27,587 nucleotides of DNA, taken from assembly GCA_017989575.1 (NCBI GenBank), contig JAGNPP010000003.1, positions 1-27,587 of the forward strand. The letters run 5' to 3'. Source of the stretch: Chryseobacterium sp. GTDB taxonomy: Bacteria > Bacteroidota > Bacteroidia > Flavobacteriales > Weeksellaceae. The notes beneath the pieces are model-generated. The model was not told the DNA's origin, did no database searches, and saw only the letters and a list, made by a program, of their open reading frames with translations. A program made the translations under genes and the position numbers. This document shows positions 16,192 to 24,422 of the stretch, piece by piece (the stretch's first letter is position 1; the number at the start of each line of letters is the position of its first letter).

Positions 16192-16758
16192 TTATTTGAA
16201 TTCAATAGGGAATTTAACCTGAGAATTATCCCAACCAGCATATAAATCTGCGCCTGATGCTGTTTTTACAAAAGTCACAGAAAAGTTTTCAATTGGAGAT
16301 GCCGTTTTCTCCACAGGAACGTTGAATCTCACAACATCCTTGCTTTTATCATAGAAATAAGCGCCCCATTTGTCAACTTCAGAGTTTAAGACAATTGTCC
16401 ACTCTTTTTCAAACGGAACGGCGAAAATACTGTAAGTTCCCGCAGGAATTTCTTTTCCACCGATTTTAACTGGCGTGTAAAATTTGATTTCAGCGTTTTC
16501 ATTTGCTCCAAATCTCCATATTTCACCGTACTTTACAAGGTTATTAAAAACAACTCTGTTCTTTTTTTGCGGACGAGAGTAAACCACTTTCGCTTTTGGA
16601 GCTTCGGTCTTGGAAGAAGTTACTTGGATTGGAAAATAAACCACATCCAGCGGACTAGCATCTACAGAAAAGTAGTTGAGTTTTGTTGGGTCTAATTTTG
16701 CTTGAGAAAATGCGCTAACTCCTATTAATAAAGAAGTTGCAATGATTAATTTTTTCAT
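16192..16758 (-). CDS. Secreted DUF2911 family protein
   Basis: A 188-residue protein with a signal peptide: MKK, then LIIATSLLIGVSAFS, with cleavage probably near SAFSQA (about residue 19). The rest matches the Bacteroidota DUF2911 family, with VVYSRPQKKNRVVFNNLV, EIWRFGANENAEIKFYTPV, IPAGTYSIFAVP and WTIVLNSEVDKWGAYFYD. The function of the family is unknown to me; it is probably a periplasmic beta-rich protein. The start codon overlaps the stop codon of the aminotransferase gene by one base (TAATG), so the two are probably co-translated, although no functional link is obvious. Confidence 0.85.
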   Translation of the reverse strand: MKKLIIATSLLIGVSAFSQAKLDPTKLNYFSVDASPLDVVYFPIQVTSSKTEAPKAKVVYSRPQKKNRVVFNNLVKYGEIWRFGANENAEIKFYTPVKIGGKEIPAGTYSIFAVPFEKEWTIVLNSEVDKWGAYFYDKSKDVVRFNVPVEKTASPIENFSVTFVKTASGADLYAGWDNSQVKFPIEFK

Positions 16759-17915
16759 TATATTTTAATTTTCATTAATTTTTCTATTGATTTGTCTAAG
16801 GTTTCCTGTTTTTTTGCGAAACAAAATCGAATGACTTTTTCGTCGGTTTTATCTTTGTAAAATGCTGAAAACGGGATGGTTGCGACTTTGTATTCTTTCG
16901 TCAGCCAATAGCAAAAATCCTTGTCTTGCTTATCAGAAATTGCGCCAAAATTTGCTGAGAGAAAATAGGTTCCTTCACAATCCAAAAATTGGAAAGGCGT
17001 TTCTTTCAAAGCATTTTTAAGATAATCTCTTTTCGTTTGGAAAAATCTTGAGATTGATTTGAAATCGTCAACATTCTGCAAATATTTAGAAATTGCGAAT
17101 TGACCCGGCGTGTTCACACAAAACACATTGAATTGATGAACTTTCCTAAACTCATTCATCAGATCCGAAGGCGCGCAAACATAACCTATTTTCCAACCTG
17201 TGATGTGCAACAATTTTCCAAAAGAGCCAACGATGAAAGTTCTTTCTTTCAGCTCCGGATATTTTGCTAATGTCAGATGCTGTTTCTCATCGAACGTGAT
17301 ACTTTCATAAACTTCATCACTCAGGATAATGATATTTGTGTCTTTGACAATCTTGATTAATTCATCAAGGTCATTTTGTTTCAGGATTTTTCCAGAAGGA
17401 TTATTTGGATTGTTGATGATAATCATTTTGGTTTTTTCAGAAACCAGATTTTTTACTTCATTCCAATTGATGTCGTAATCTGGATAAAGCATCTTGACGT
17501 TTTTTACGATTCCGCCATTTAGAATAATCGCAGGCTCGTAACAATCGTAAGCTGGCTCAAAAATAATGACTTCATCATCTTTTTCCACAAATGCAGAAAT
17601 AATCGTGAAAATTCCCTGAGTGGCTCCTGCTGTTACATTAATCTCTGAATCCGGATGATAATCAACTTGATATTGAAGATTGAATTTTCTCGAAATCTCT
17701 TCCCGAAGTTCTTTGATTCCTGCTAATGGTGCGTATTGATTGTAACCCAATTTCGAAAATTCTCCAAGATATTTGATTAAATTTTCATCTGCTTGATAAT
17801 CCGGAAATCCTTGTGAAAGATTGACTGCATTTTCCTGCTGAGCCAATAAACTCATCTCTGTGAAAATTGTCGTTTTCACATCGGGTAGTTTTGAGTTTGG
17901 TAATTTGAAAGTCAT
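16758..17915 (-). CDS. PLP aminotransferase, methionine aminotransferase type
   Basis: A 385-residue fold-type I class I/II aminotransferase, full length. The PLP lysine is Lys234 in GSFGKLLHITGWKIGY, with INNPNNPSG (167-175) and the SDEVYE block (Asp200, Tyr203). NLSQGFPDYQAD (32-43) and AITF-like features place it near methionine aminotransferase YbdL and the kynurenine-oxoglutarate aminotransferases. It would transaminate methionine or aromatic amino acids to their 2-oxo acids, possibly closing a methionine salvage route, which fits with the nearby met genes but is not proven by them. The single-base overlap with the DUF2911 gene points to a two-gene transcript. miaA is divergent, 61 bp away. 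Confidence 0.9.
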   Translation of the reverse strand: MTFKLPNSKLPDVKTTIFTEMSLLAQQENAVNLSQGFPDYQADENLIKYLGEFSKLGYNQYAPLAGIKELREEISRKFNLQYQVDYHPDSEINVTAGATQGIFTIISAFVEKDDEVIIFEPAYDCYEPAIILNGGIVKNVKMLYPDYDINWNEVKNLVSEKTKMIIINNPNNPSGKILKQNDLDELIKIVKDTNIIILSDEVYESITFDEKQHLTLAKYPELKERTFIVGSFGKLLHITGWKIGYVCAPSDLMNEFRKVHQFNVFCVNTPGQFAISKYLQNVDDFKSISRFFQTKRDYLKNALKETPFQFLDCEGTYFLSANFGAISDKQDKDFCYWLTKEYKVATIPFSAFYKDKTDEKVIRFCFAKKQETLDKSIEKLMKIKI

Positions 17916-17955
17916 TCTGATTGTAAAAATAGGTAATTATTGAATCTCCATTTCG

Positions 17956-17963
17956 TAAATTTG
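17956..17963 (+). promoter_or_regulatory. -7 box of the miaA promoter
   Basis: TAAATTTG is an exact match to the Bacteroidota -7 consensus TAnnTTTG. A well-spaced -33 TTG is not obvious. Transcription would start close to 17970, leaving a leader of only a few bases before the TTG start codon at 17977. Confidence 0.55.
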
Positions 17964-17976
17964 CAAAAATATTTTT

Positions 17977-18888
17977 TTGAAACGTCTTATTTCTATCGTC
18001 GGAACTACAGGAATCGGGAAAACCAGATTGGCAATCGATTTGGCAAAACATCTCGATACAGAAATTATTTCTTGTGACTCGCGTCAGTTCTATAAAGAAA
18101 TGAAAATTGGAACCGCCACGCCGACTGATAAAGAATTAGCCGAGGTAAAACATCATTTTGTGGGAAATATCAGCATCAATGATTATTATTCAATCGGATT
18201 GTACGAGGAACAAGCGTTGAAAAAGTTAGATGAAATTTTCTCAAAAAAAGATGTCGCAATAATGGTTGGTGGAAGCGGAATGTACGAGAAAGCCGTTGTC
18301 GAAGGGATGAATGATTTGCCAGAAGCACACGAAGAGAATCAAAAAAAACTGATTTCGATTTTTGAAAATGAAGGCATTGAACCTTTGCAAAAATTAGTTC
18401 AAGAACTTGACCCAGAATATTTTTCAATTGTTGATAAAGATAATTCCAGACGATTGTTGAGAGCAATTGATATCATTTGGCAAACCGGAAAAACCTACAC
18501 CGAAAATCTTAGTACACCAAAAGCAAAAAGAAATTTTGAAACCATAAGATTCGGAATTGAGGCACCAAGAGAAATTATCTATGAAAGAATCAATCTTCGA
18601 GTTGATAAAATGATGGAAAATGGTTTGCTTGATGAAGCCAAAAGTTTGATTTATAGCAGAGACAAAGTTGCTTTGCAAACTGTTGGCTACGCAGAATTAT
18701 TCAAATATTTTGATGGAGAATGGGATTTGGATTTCGCTGTTTCTGAGATTAAGAAAAACTCAAGACGCTATGCTAAACGCCAAACGACGTGGAACAGAAA
18801 ATTAGAAAATGTAAATTGGGTCAACTATAATAATTCTCTAGAAGAAGCATTATCTTTGCTGGAGAAATTAAGTAATTCCGAGATTTAG
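17977..18888 (+). CDS. miaA: tRNA dimethylallyltransferase
   Basis: A 303-residue enzyme that adds the dimethylallyl group to A37 of tRNAs reading UNN codons. The P-loop GTTGIGKT lies at 9-16, followed by the diagnostic SCDSRQFYKEMKIGTA (32-47) and VGGSGMYEKAVVEG. The C-terminal part has the TVGYAELFKYFDG and KKNSRRYAKRQTTWNRK signatures of the tRNA-binding region. The start is TTG at 17977: it gives the usual N-terminus MKRLISIVG, and no ATG lies nearby. Length is normal. The gene has its own probable promoter and diverges from the aminotransferase gene. Confidence 0.94.
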   Translation: MKRLISIVGTTGIGKTRLAIDLAKHLDTEIISCDSRQFYKEMKIGTATPTDKELAEVKHHFVGNISINDYYSIGLYEEQALKKLDEIFSKKDVAIMVGGSGMYEKAVVEGMNDLPEAHEENQKKLISIFENEGIEPLQKLVQELDPEYFSIVDKDNSRRLLRAIDIIWQTGKTYTENLSTPKAKRNFETIRFGIEAPREIIYERINLRVDKMMENGLLDEAKSLIYSRDKVALQTVGYAELFKYFDGEWDLDFAVSEIKKNSRRYAKRQTTWNRKLENVNWVNYNNSLEEALSLLEKLSNSEI

Positions 18889-18947
18889 AAATTATTAAAA
18901 GTCTAATTTCTTAATCTCAAAATATGTTAATCTTATAATCAAAATTT

Positions 18948-19505
18948 ATGTCAAATACACCTTCGAATATGTTGGCTTTAGGAACAAAAGCTCCGGATTT
19001 TAAACTTGCGAATCCATCAAAAAATAATGAATTGCAAAGCCTTGATTCTCTGAAAGGAAAGAAAGGAACTTTGGTAATTTTTATGTGCAATCATTGTCCT
19101 TTTGTTCTGAATGTGATTGATAAATTGGAAGAATTGTACGAGGATTACAAATCTCAAGGCATCGAATTTATTGGAATCAATTCTAATGATGTTGACGGAT
19201 ATCCGGCAGATTCTCCAGAAATGATGATTGATTTTGTGGACGAGAAAGCAATCAAATTTCCTTATCTTTTTGATGAATCTCAGGAAGTTGCAAAATCTTT
19301 TGACGCAGCTTGCACGCCAGATTTTTATTTCTTCGATGAAAATTTGAGCTTGATTTATCGTGGTCAAATGGATGATTCCAGGCCAGGAAATCAAAAAGAA
19401 GTAACAGGTGAGGATTTAATCATCGCATTCGAAAATCTTTTGGCTGGTGCAGATCAGGAAGATTTCCAAAGACCAAGTTTGGGTTGCAACATCAAGTGGA
19501 AGTAA
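18948..19505 (+). CDS. Thioredoxin-fold protein of the AhpC/TSA-Redoxin type
   Basis: A 185-residue protein with a thioredoxin fold. Residues 10-20 (ALGTKAPDFKL) are the usual start of AhpC/TSA-like proteins. The active site is the CxxC motif Cys47-Asn-His-Cys50, followed by PFV, in place of the TxxC peroxidatic motif, so a thiol-disulfide oxidoreductase is more likely than a peroxiredoxin. The conserved cis-Pro is in CTPDFYFFDE, and YRGQMDDSRPGN is typical of this family of small redoxins. No signal peptide is visible, so it is probably cytoplasmic. The substrate is unknown. A hairpin terminator follows within ten bases of the stop. Confidence 0.88.
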   Translation: MSNTPSNMLALGTKAPDFKLANPSKNNELQSLDSLKGKKGTLVIFMCNHCPFVLNVIDKLEELYEDYKSQGIEFIGINSNDVDGYPADSPEMMIDFVDEKAIKFPYLFDESQEVAKSFDAACTPDFYFFDENLSLIYRGQMDDSRPGNQKEVTGEDLIIAFENLLAGADQEDFQRPSLGCNIKWK

Positions 19506-19509
19506 AACA

Positions 19510-19545
19510 AAACTCCGGAAATTGCTTTCCGGAGTTTATTTTTAA
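19510..19545. terminator. Two-way terminator between convergent genes
   Basis: A perfect 11-bp stem (19510-19520 with 19527-19537), core CTCCGGAA/TTCCGGAG, around a 6-nt loop. It is followed by a T-rich run on the plus strand and by a T-rich run on the minus strand, so it can serve both the redoxin and the NUDIX gene. Confidence 0.85.
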
Positions 19546-19569
19546 TAAAAAACAGTTCTTATGGGAACA

Positions 19570-20079
19570 TTATTTCAATAATTGTTTTAAAAACCGCTTC
19601 TGCGATTCAAATGCAATCTGCGCAAAATCTATTTCGGACTCTGTGATCCAGATTCCGGCAGATATTTCAGATTCTTCTAATTTGATTTCAAATTTTTCCT
19701 CCACTTCATAAAGGAAGAAGGAATCCAAAGTATTATAATCAATATTTTTATAAGGATAAACATTGGGTTGACTTCCAATATATTTGAAGCTTTCTGGATT
19801 GATTTCCAATCCTAATTCTTCATTCAGCTCTCGAGAGCAAGTCTCTTCCGAACTTTCTTTTGGATCTGTAAAACCGCCTGGTAAATCCAGTTTTCCTTTG
19901 CCTGGTTCTTGATTTCTTACCGTAAAAAATAATTCATCCTGATGTTTTATGATTACCGCAACAGCTGCAGCAGTGTTGTGAAACAAAACAAAATCACAGT
20001 TGCTGCAGCTCCATTTGGTAATTTGATTCCAGATTAGTTTTTCCTGACCGCATTTTGGGCAGAATCTTAAATTTTCCAT
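19570..20079 (-). CDS. NUDIX hydrolase with N-terminal zinc ribbon
   Basis: A 169-residue protein. The N-terminus has a four-cysteine zinc ribbon (Cys7, Cys10, Cys25, Cys28), as in NudC-type NADH pyrophosphatases but shorter. The Nudix box GX5EX7REUXEEXGU is complete: Gly69, Glu75, Arg83, Glu84, Glu87 and Glu88. It would hydrolyse a nucleoside diphosphate linked to another group; the substrate is not known. It is the last gene of a minus-strand group of enoyl-CoA hydratase, dCMP deaminase, XerD and NUDIX, 18 nt after xerD. The dCMP deaminase in the group makes a nucleotide-pool role possible, but this is only a guess. Confidence 0.92.
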   Translation of the reverse strand: MENLRFCPKCGQEKLIWNQITKWSCSNCDFVLFHNTAAAVAVIIKHQDELFFTVRNQEPGKGKLDLPGGFTDPKESSEETCSRELNEELGLEINPESFKYIGSQPNVYPYKNIDYNTLDSFFLYEVEEKFEIKLEESEISAGIWITESEIDFAQIAFESQKRFLKQLLK

Positions 20080-20097
20080 TGGATAAATTTAAGAAAA

Positions 20098-21009
20098 CTA
20101 AGCTGTTTTTCTGTTTCTTGGATGAAAATTTAAAATAACATTTCTTAACTCTTCAGTTTGCAAATGGGTGTAAACCTGAGTGGTTGTAATGCTGCTGTGA
20201 CCCAGCATTTCTTGGATAAATCTAAGGTCAGCTCCGTTTTGTAGTAGATGCGTTGCAAATGAATGTCTGAAAGTGTGCGGAGAAATATTTTTGTTGATTC
20301 CGGCTTTCTGAGTCAATTCCTTGATGATAATAAAAACAATCACTCTGGACATATTGGTTCCTCTGGTATTTAGGAAAACAATGTCTTCGTGTTTTTTGTT
20401 GATTTTGATTTTTGATCTTACATTTTTGATGTAATCTTGGAGATACTCTGCAGTAGAGCTGGCAAGCGGAACGAGTCTCATTTTTTCGCCCTTACCTTCT
20501 ACAACGATGAATTTTTCTTTGAAGTTGATATTAGAAATTTTCAAATCCACCAATTCCGAAACGCGCAGACCGCAGCCATAAAGCACTTCCAAAATACACT
20601 GATTTCTTTGACCAATATCGGTTTTTTTATCAACGCTATCGATGATTCTGTCGATGTCGTCCATGCTAAGTGTATCAGGAAGATATAATCCTAGTTTCGG
20701 ACCTTCTAATAATGAAGAAGGATTGTCATCTCTGTATTCTTCTTCCAAAAGAAATTTGAAAAATGCTTTGATAGAAGAGATTCCTCTAGCTTGAGAGCGC
20801 TCGCTAATTTTCTTTTTGGAAAGTTGATAGATGAATTCCTGTAGGTTTTCGTAGGAAATGTCTTGTGGAGAAACGTTGTCTAATTCTTCTGTAGCGAAGC
20901 TTTCGAGCTTTTTGATGTCTCTCACGTAAGCGTCAAGTGTGTTGTCGGAGAAGCTTTTCTCAAATTTAAGAAAATTTGAGAAGTCTGTAATTTTTTCGGA
21001 CCAGTTCAT
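20098..21009 (-). CDS. xerD: Site-specific tyrosine recombinase XerD
   Basis: A 303-residue tyrosine recombinase, the full length for Xer proteins. An N-terminal SAM-like DNA-binding domain (about 1-105) precedes the catalytic domain. The catalytic set is complete: Arg149 (CGLRVSEL), Lys173 (GKGEKMR), His245 and Arg248 (HTFRHSFATHLL), His271 (GHSSITTTQVY) and the nucleophile Tyr280. The LGHSSITTTQVYTHL block is typical of XerD/XerC, which resolve chromosome dimers at dif. The housekeeping context and the absence of integration signs nearby favour this over a phage integrase. No dif-like site was recognised in the window. The call of XerD rather than XerC rests on overall similarity only. Confidence 0.92.
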   Translation of the reverse strand: MNWSEKITDFSNFLKFEKSFSDNTLDAYVRDIKKLESFATEELDNVSPQDISYENLQEFIYQLSKKKISERSQARGISSIKAFFKFLLEEEYRDDNPSSLLEGPKLGLYLPDTLSMDDIDRIIDSVDKKTDIGQRNQCILEVLYGCGLRVSELVDLKISNINFKEKFIVVEGKGEKMRLVPLASSTAEYLQDYIKNVRSKIKINKKHEDIVFLNTRGTNMSRVIVFIIIKELTQKAGINKNISPHTFRHSFATHLLQNGADLRFIQEMLGHSSITTTQVYTHLQTEELRNVILNFHPRNRKTA

Positions 21010-21043
21010 ATTTGTGTTTTTTTAATTGTTAATATAAATTATC

Positions 21044-21475
21044 TCATATAATATATAGTTCTTGTTCGGTGATATTTAAAATCTCAATGCCTGCATTTTT
21101 TAAAAATTCTAATCCGCTGTCATCCGAATAGCCAGTCATATAAACCACTTTTTCGATTCCGGATTGCAATATCAATTTGCTACACTCTTTGCACGGCGAC
21201 ATTGTGATGTACAAGGTTGCGCCTTTGCAAGATTGTGTACTGCTTGCTATTTTCAAGATAGCGTTGGCTTCTGCGTGGAGAACGAACCAATTGGTTTTCC
21301 CATCCTCGTCCTCACAATTATTTTCGTAGCCAGAAGGTGTTCCGTTGTAGCCGTCAGAGATGATCATTCTGTCTTTAACAATGAGCGCACCCACTTTTTT
21401 TCTCTTACAGTAAGATAGATTTGCCCATTCGGACGCCATCTTAAGATAAGCAATATCGAATTTGTTATAATTCAT
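21044..21475 (-). CDS. dCMP deaminase family protein
   Basis: A 143-residue zinc-dependent deaminase. The zinc ligands are His67 in HAEANAIL (with the catalytic Glu69) and Cys95 and Cys98 in SPCKECSK. The N-terminal CKRKKVGALIV and the NGTPSGYENNCED stretch match deoxycytidylate deaminases (ComEB type), which make dUMP for thymidylate synthesis. The length is normal. The gene lies 34 nt upstream of xerD and 9 nt after the enoyl-CoA hydratase gene, so they are probably co-transcribed. Confidence 0.93.
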   Translation of the reverse strand: MNYNKFDIAYLKMASEWANLSYCKRKKVGALIVKDRMIISDGYNGTPSGYENNCEDEDGKTNWFVLHAEANAILKIASSTQSCKGATLYITMSPCKECSKLILQSGIEKVVYMTGYSDDSGLEFLKNAGIEILNITEQELYII

Positions 21476-21484
21476 TATTCCAGT

Positions 21485-22252
21485 TTAGTTGAAGGCTGGC
21501 TTTCTTTTTTCCAGAAAAGCAGCAACACCTTCTTTAAAATCTCCTTCTGCGAACAATTCCCCAAAAGAATCGATCTCGCTCTCCATTCCATTTTCTTTGT
21601 CACTCTCATTCACTACTTTGATGGCTTTTGCGATCCCTTGTGGCGAGTTTTTAACAATTTGCTGAGCCAATTCCTCCGTTTTCGAAAGCAACTCGTCCAA
21701 AGCAAAGACTTCATTCACCAAGCCAATTGATTTGGCTTTCTCAGCAGAAATCATTTTTGCCGAAAAAATCATTTCGTTTGCCAAGCCCTTTCCTACCAAT
21801 TTTGGCAATCTTTGAGTTCCACCATAACCAGGAATTAATCCCAGAGTCACTTCTGGCAAGCCTAATTTTGCGTTTTCAGAAGCATATCTGATGTGGCAGG
21901 CCATTGCTAATTCCAATCCGCCACCCAATGCAAAACCATTGATTGCTGCAATCACGGGTTTATTACAATTTTCAATTTTATTAAAAACCAAATGCCCCCT
22001 TTTTGACAGCTCTTTGGCTTTTTCTGAACTGAAGGCCGAAAATTCTTTAATATCAGCGCCTGCAACGAAAGATTTTTCTCCACTTCCGGTAACGATGACA
22101 CAGTTTACATTTTTATCTGAGTTCAAAATGTCAAAAACATTTTCCAAATCATTAAAAACCTGTGCATTCAAAGCGTTTAGGCTCTCCGGTCTGTTGATGG
22201 TTACAACTGCAATTTTTCTATCTATCGTTAATTTTATACTTTCGTAATTCAT
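21485..22252 (-). CDS. Enoyl-CoA hydratase/isomerase (crotonase family)
   Basis: A 255-residue crotonase-fold enzyme. The oxyanion-hole segments are FVAGADIKEF (62-71) and NGFALGGGLELAMACHIRYA (105-124). The two catalytic acids of true hydratases are present, Glu114 and Glu134 (LGLPEVTLGLIPGYGGTQRL). It would hydrate short-chain trans-2-enoyl-CoA to 3-hydroxyacyl-CoA in fatty acid or butanoate metabolism. The length is normal. It is the first gene of the minus-strand group and diverges from the RlpA-like gene. The chain-length preference is unknown. Confidence 0.92.
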   Translation of the reverse strand: MNYESIKLTIDRKIAVVTINRPESLNALNAQVFNDLENVFDILNSDKNVNCVIVTGSGEKSFVAGADIKEFSAFSSEKAKELSKRGHLVFNKIENCNKPVIAAINGFALGGGLELAMACHIRYASENAKLGLPEVTLGLIPGYGGTQRLPKLVGKGLANEMIFSAKMISAEKAKSIGLVNEVFALDELLSKTEELAQQIVKNSPQGIAKAIKVVNESDKENGMESEIDSFGELFAEGDFKEGVAAFLEKRKPAFN

Positions 22253-22340
22253 TTCAAAAAAAGATTATGATTAATTCTAAAATGATTTAGAAGTCTAATT
22301 TAGAAAACTTCTGCAATATAAACAAAATATTAATGAATAA

Positions 22341-22373
22341 TTGACATTTTTATCGTCCATTTATTAACCTTTG
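22341..22373 (+). promoter_or_regulatory. Probable promoter of the RlpA-like gene
   Basis: TTGAC at 22341-22345 and AACCTTTG at 22366-22373 (seven of eight positions of TAnnTTTG) are 22 nt apart counted from TTG. Transcription would start only a few bases before the ATG at 22386. Confidence 0.45.
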
Positions 22374-22385
22374 TAAATTATTATA

Positions 22386-22784
22386 ATGAAAAGTTTTTAC
22401 AGATACTTGGAATACGCCTTTAAAACGTACATATTCCTACTTGCGATTCTGGTCGTTTCCTGTGGTGGTAGAAATTCTACAAATAATGCTTCGAAGTTCA
22501 AATCCACAACCGCATCTTATTATGCTAATAAATTTGATGGAAAGAAGACTGCCAGTGGCGAAGTGTATAGACATTCCAAAATGACAGCAGCCAACAAATC
22601 TCTTGCATTTGGAACCCGCGTAGAAATCGTGAATGTTGAAAATGACAAATCGGTAATTATTACTGTAAATGACAGAGGTCCGCTAAAGCCGTCCAGAGAA
22701 TTTGACCTTAGTCAAGGCGCTTTCAAGAAAATTGGAAGCCTTAATCAAGGCATTATTAAAATAAAATATAGAATCCTGAAATAG
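22386..22784 (+). CDS. RlpA-like lipoprotein (double-psi beta-barrel)
   Basis: A 132-residue protein. The N-terminal hydrophobic segment, about 14-25, ends in the lipobox VVS-Cys26, so it is probably a lipoprotein anchored in the cell envelope. The remainder is one RlpA/expansin-type double-psi beta-barrel domain: SYYANKFDGKKTASGEVY, MTAANKSLAFGTRVEIVN and VNDRGP with the conserved Asp. Related RlpA proteins bind or cut peptidoglycan strands at the septum. There is no SPOR domain, unlike longer RlpA proteins. It is a single gene with its own probable promoter, upstream of eno. Confidence 0.88.
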   Translation: MKSFYRYLEYAFKTYIFLLAILVVSCGGRNSTNNASKFKSTTASYYANKFDGKKTASGEVYRHSKMTAANKSLAFGTRVEIVNVENDKSVIITVNDRGPLKPSREFDLSQGAFKKIGSLNQGIIKIKYRILK

Positions 22785-22846
22785 GTCTATTTTGAAGATG
22801 TGATAAATCTTAAGAAATGATTCATCACATAATATTTAAAATTGTT

Positions 22847-22854
22847 TAAATTTG
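22847..22854 (+). promoter_or_regulatory. -7 box of the eno promoter
   Basis: TAAATTTG is an exact match to TAnnTTTG, giving a leader of about 50 nt before the enolase ATG. No good -33 TTTG was found at normal spacing. Confidence 0.55.
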
Positions 22855-22909
22855 CAATGCTTTTAAAAAAAGTAAACAAATTAAAATCTTAAAAACAAAC
22901 ATCAAGACA

Positions 22910-24202
22910 ATGAGTTACATTTCATTTATCGAAGCAAGACAAATATTAGATTCTAGAGGGAATCCAACAATAGAAGTGGATGTTTTCACAGAAAGTGGAG
23001 CAATGGGACGTGCAGCGGTACCTTCTGGTGCATCTACAGGTGAGCACGAAGCGGTTGAACTAAGAGACGGCGCACCAGAATATCTTGGAAAAGGTGTTTT
23101 GAAAGCGGTGGAAAATGTGAAAGAAATCATCGCTCCAGAATTAATCGGTCTTCCGGTTTTCGAACAAAATCTTATCGATGCGGTAATGATTGAGCTTGAT
23201 GGAACGCCTAACAAAGGAAAATTAGGAGCAAACGCAATCCTAGGTGTTTCTTTGGCTGTTGCAAAAGCGGCGGCTAATGAACTTAGATTGCCTCTTTATA
23301 AATATGTAGGTGGTGTAAACGCAAACACACTTCCTGTTCCAATGATGAACGTGATCAACGGTGGTTCTCACTCAGATGCGCCAATCGCTTTCCAGGAATT
23401 TATGGTAATGCCGGTAAAAGCGGATTCTTTCTCTCACGCCTTGAGAAAAGGAACTGAGATTTTCCACAGTTTGAAATCTATTCTTCACGGAAGAGGATTG
23501 TCCACAGCTGTTGGAGACGAAGGTGGATTTGCGCCAACATTCAAAGGAACTGAAGATGCTTTGGATACTTTGTTGCAAGCTATCGAAAAAGCAGGCTACA
23601 AGCCAGGAGACGATATTATGATTGCTTTGGATTGTGCGGCTTCAGAATTCTACAAAGATGGTGTTTACGATTACAGAAAATTCCAAACGCCAGATGCGCC
23701 AGTGTTCTCTAGCAGTGAGCAAGTTTCTTACTTGGCAGAATTGGCAAACAAATATCCAATTATCTCTATCGAAGACGGAATGCAGGAAAATGACTGGGCT
23801 GGTTGGAAAGAATTGACAGATAAAATCGGAGATAGAGTTCAGTTAGTTGGTGACGATTTATTCGTAACTAATGTTGAAAGACTTTCTAGAGGTATCGCAG
23901 AAAATACAGCTAACTCAATCCTTGTAAAAGTAAACCAAATTGGTTCTCTTTCCGAGACTATGGCAGCTGTGCAAATGGCTCAACATAACAGATATACAAC
24001 AGTAATGTCACACAGATCTGGTGAAACAGAAGATTCTACAATTGCAGATCTTGCAGTGGCTCAAAACTGTGGACAGATCAAAACTGGTTCGGCTTCCAGA
24101 TCAGACAGAATGGCGAAGTACAACCAATTGTTGAGAATAGAAGAAGCTCTTGGAGATACTGCGGTTTTCCCAGGATTGGACGCTTTCAAAATCAAAAGAT
24201 AA
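22910..24202 (+). CDS. eno: Enolase
   Basis: A 430-residue glycolytic enzyme converting 2-phosphoglycerate to phosphoenolpyruvate. Family signatures run along the whole length: ARQILDSRGNPTIEVDV near the N-terminus, SGASTGEHEAVELRDG, VGDEGGFAP with the catalytic Glu, ALDCAASEFY and SIEDGMQENDW with magnesium ligands, VKVNQIGSLSET with the catalytic Lys, and MSHRSGETEDSTIADLAV. The length is typical. It is transcribed alone, with a -7 box upstream and a hairpin terminator 25 nt after the stop. The codon choice looks more uniform than that of its neighbours, as expected for a highly expressed gene. Confidence 0.97.
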   Translation: MSYISFIEARQILDSRGNPTIEVDVFTESGAMGRAAVPSGASTGEHEAVELRDGAPEYLGKGVLKAVENVKEIIAPELIGLPVFEQNLIDAVMIELDGTPNKGKLGANAILGVSLAVAKAAANELRLPLYKYVGGVNANTLPVPMMNVINGGSHSDAPIAFQEFMVMPVKADSFSHALRKGTEIFHSLKSILHGRGLSTAVGDEGGFAPTFKGTEDALDTLLQAIEKAGYKPGDDIMIALDCAASEFYKDGVYDYRKFQTPDAPVFSSSEQVSYLAELANKYPIISIEDGMQENDWAGWKELTDKIGDRVQLVGDDLFVTNVERLSRGIAENTANSILVKVNQIGSLSETMAAVQMAQHNRYTTVMSHRSGETEDSTIADLAVAQNCGQIKTGSASRSDRMAKYNQLLRIEEALGDTAVFPGLDAFKIKR

Positions 24203-24226
24203 GATTTAACAAAAATTTATAATTTG

Positions 24227-24257
24227 AAGCATTCCTAGTGTTAGGAATGCTTTTTAT
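24227..24257 (+). terminator. Terminator of eno
   Basis: An 11-bp perfect stem, AAGCATTCCTA (24227-24237) with TAGGAATGCTT (24242-24252), around a 4-nt loop and followed by a T run. Confidence 0.88.
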
Positions 24258-24371
24258 TTTTATGTAATTGTAAATCAGATATTTAATGGTTTGAATTTTT
24301 CGTAATGAATTTATTTTTTTGTTCAATTATTAACATCAATAGAATCAATTGCTTGATATGACTTTTGTCAG

Positions 24372-24406
24372 TTGACCATTTCCGAGTAAAGTGTTATATT
24401 TAACAC
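24372..24406 (+). promoter_or_regulatory. Probable gltA promoter with overlapping palindrome
   Basis: A TTG (24372-24374, in TTGAC) and a -7-like TATATTTA (24395-24402, seven of eight positions) are 20 nt apart. The -7 box lies inside a perfect inverted repeat, GTGTTA-TATT-TAACAC (24391-24406), which could be a repressor site. Operator function is inference. Confidence 0.45.
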
Positions 24407-24422
24407 ATAAATATTTTTTAAT

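Noticed and set aside
20098..21009. Tyrosine recombinase as integrase of a genomic island
   Set aside because: The sequence is typical XerD, the neighbours are housekeeping genes, and no tRNA, attachment repeat or cargo was seen.
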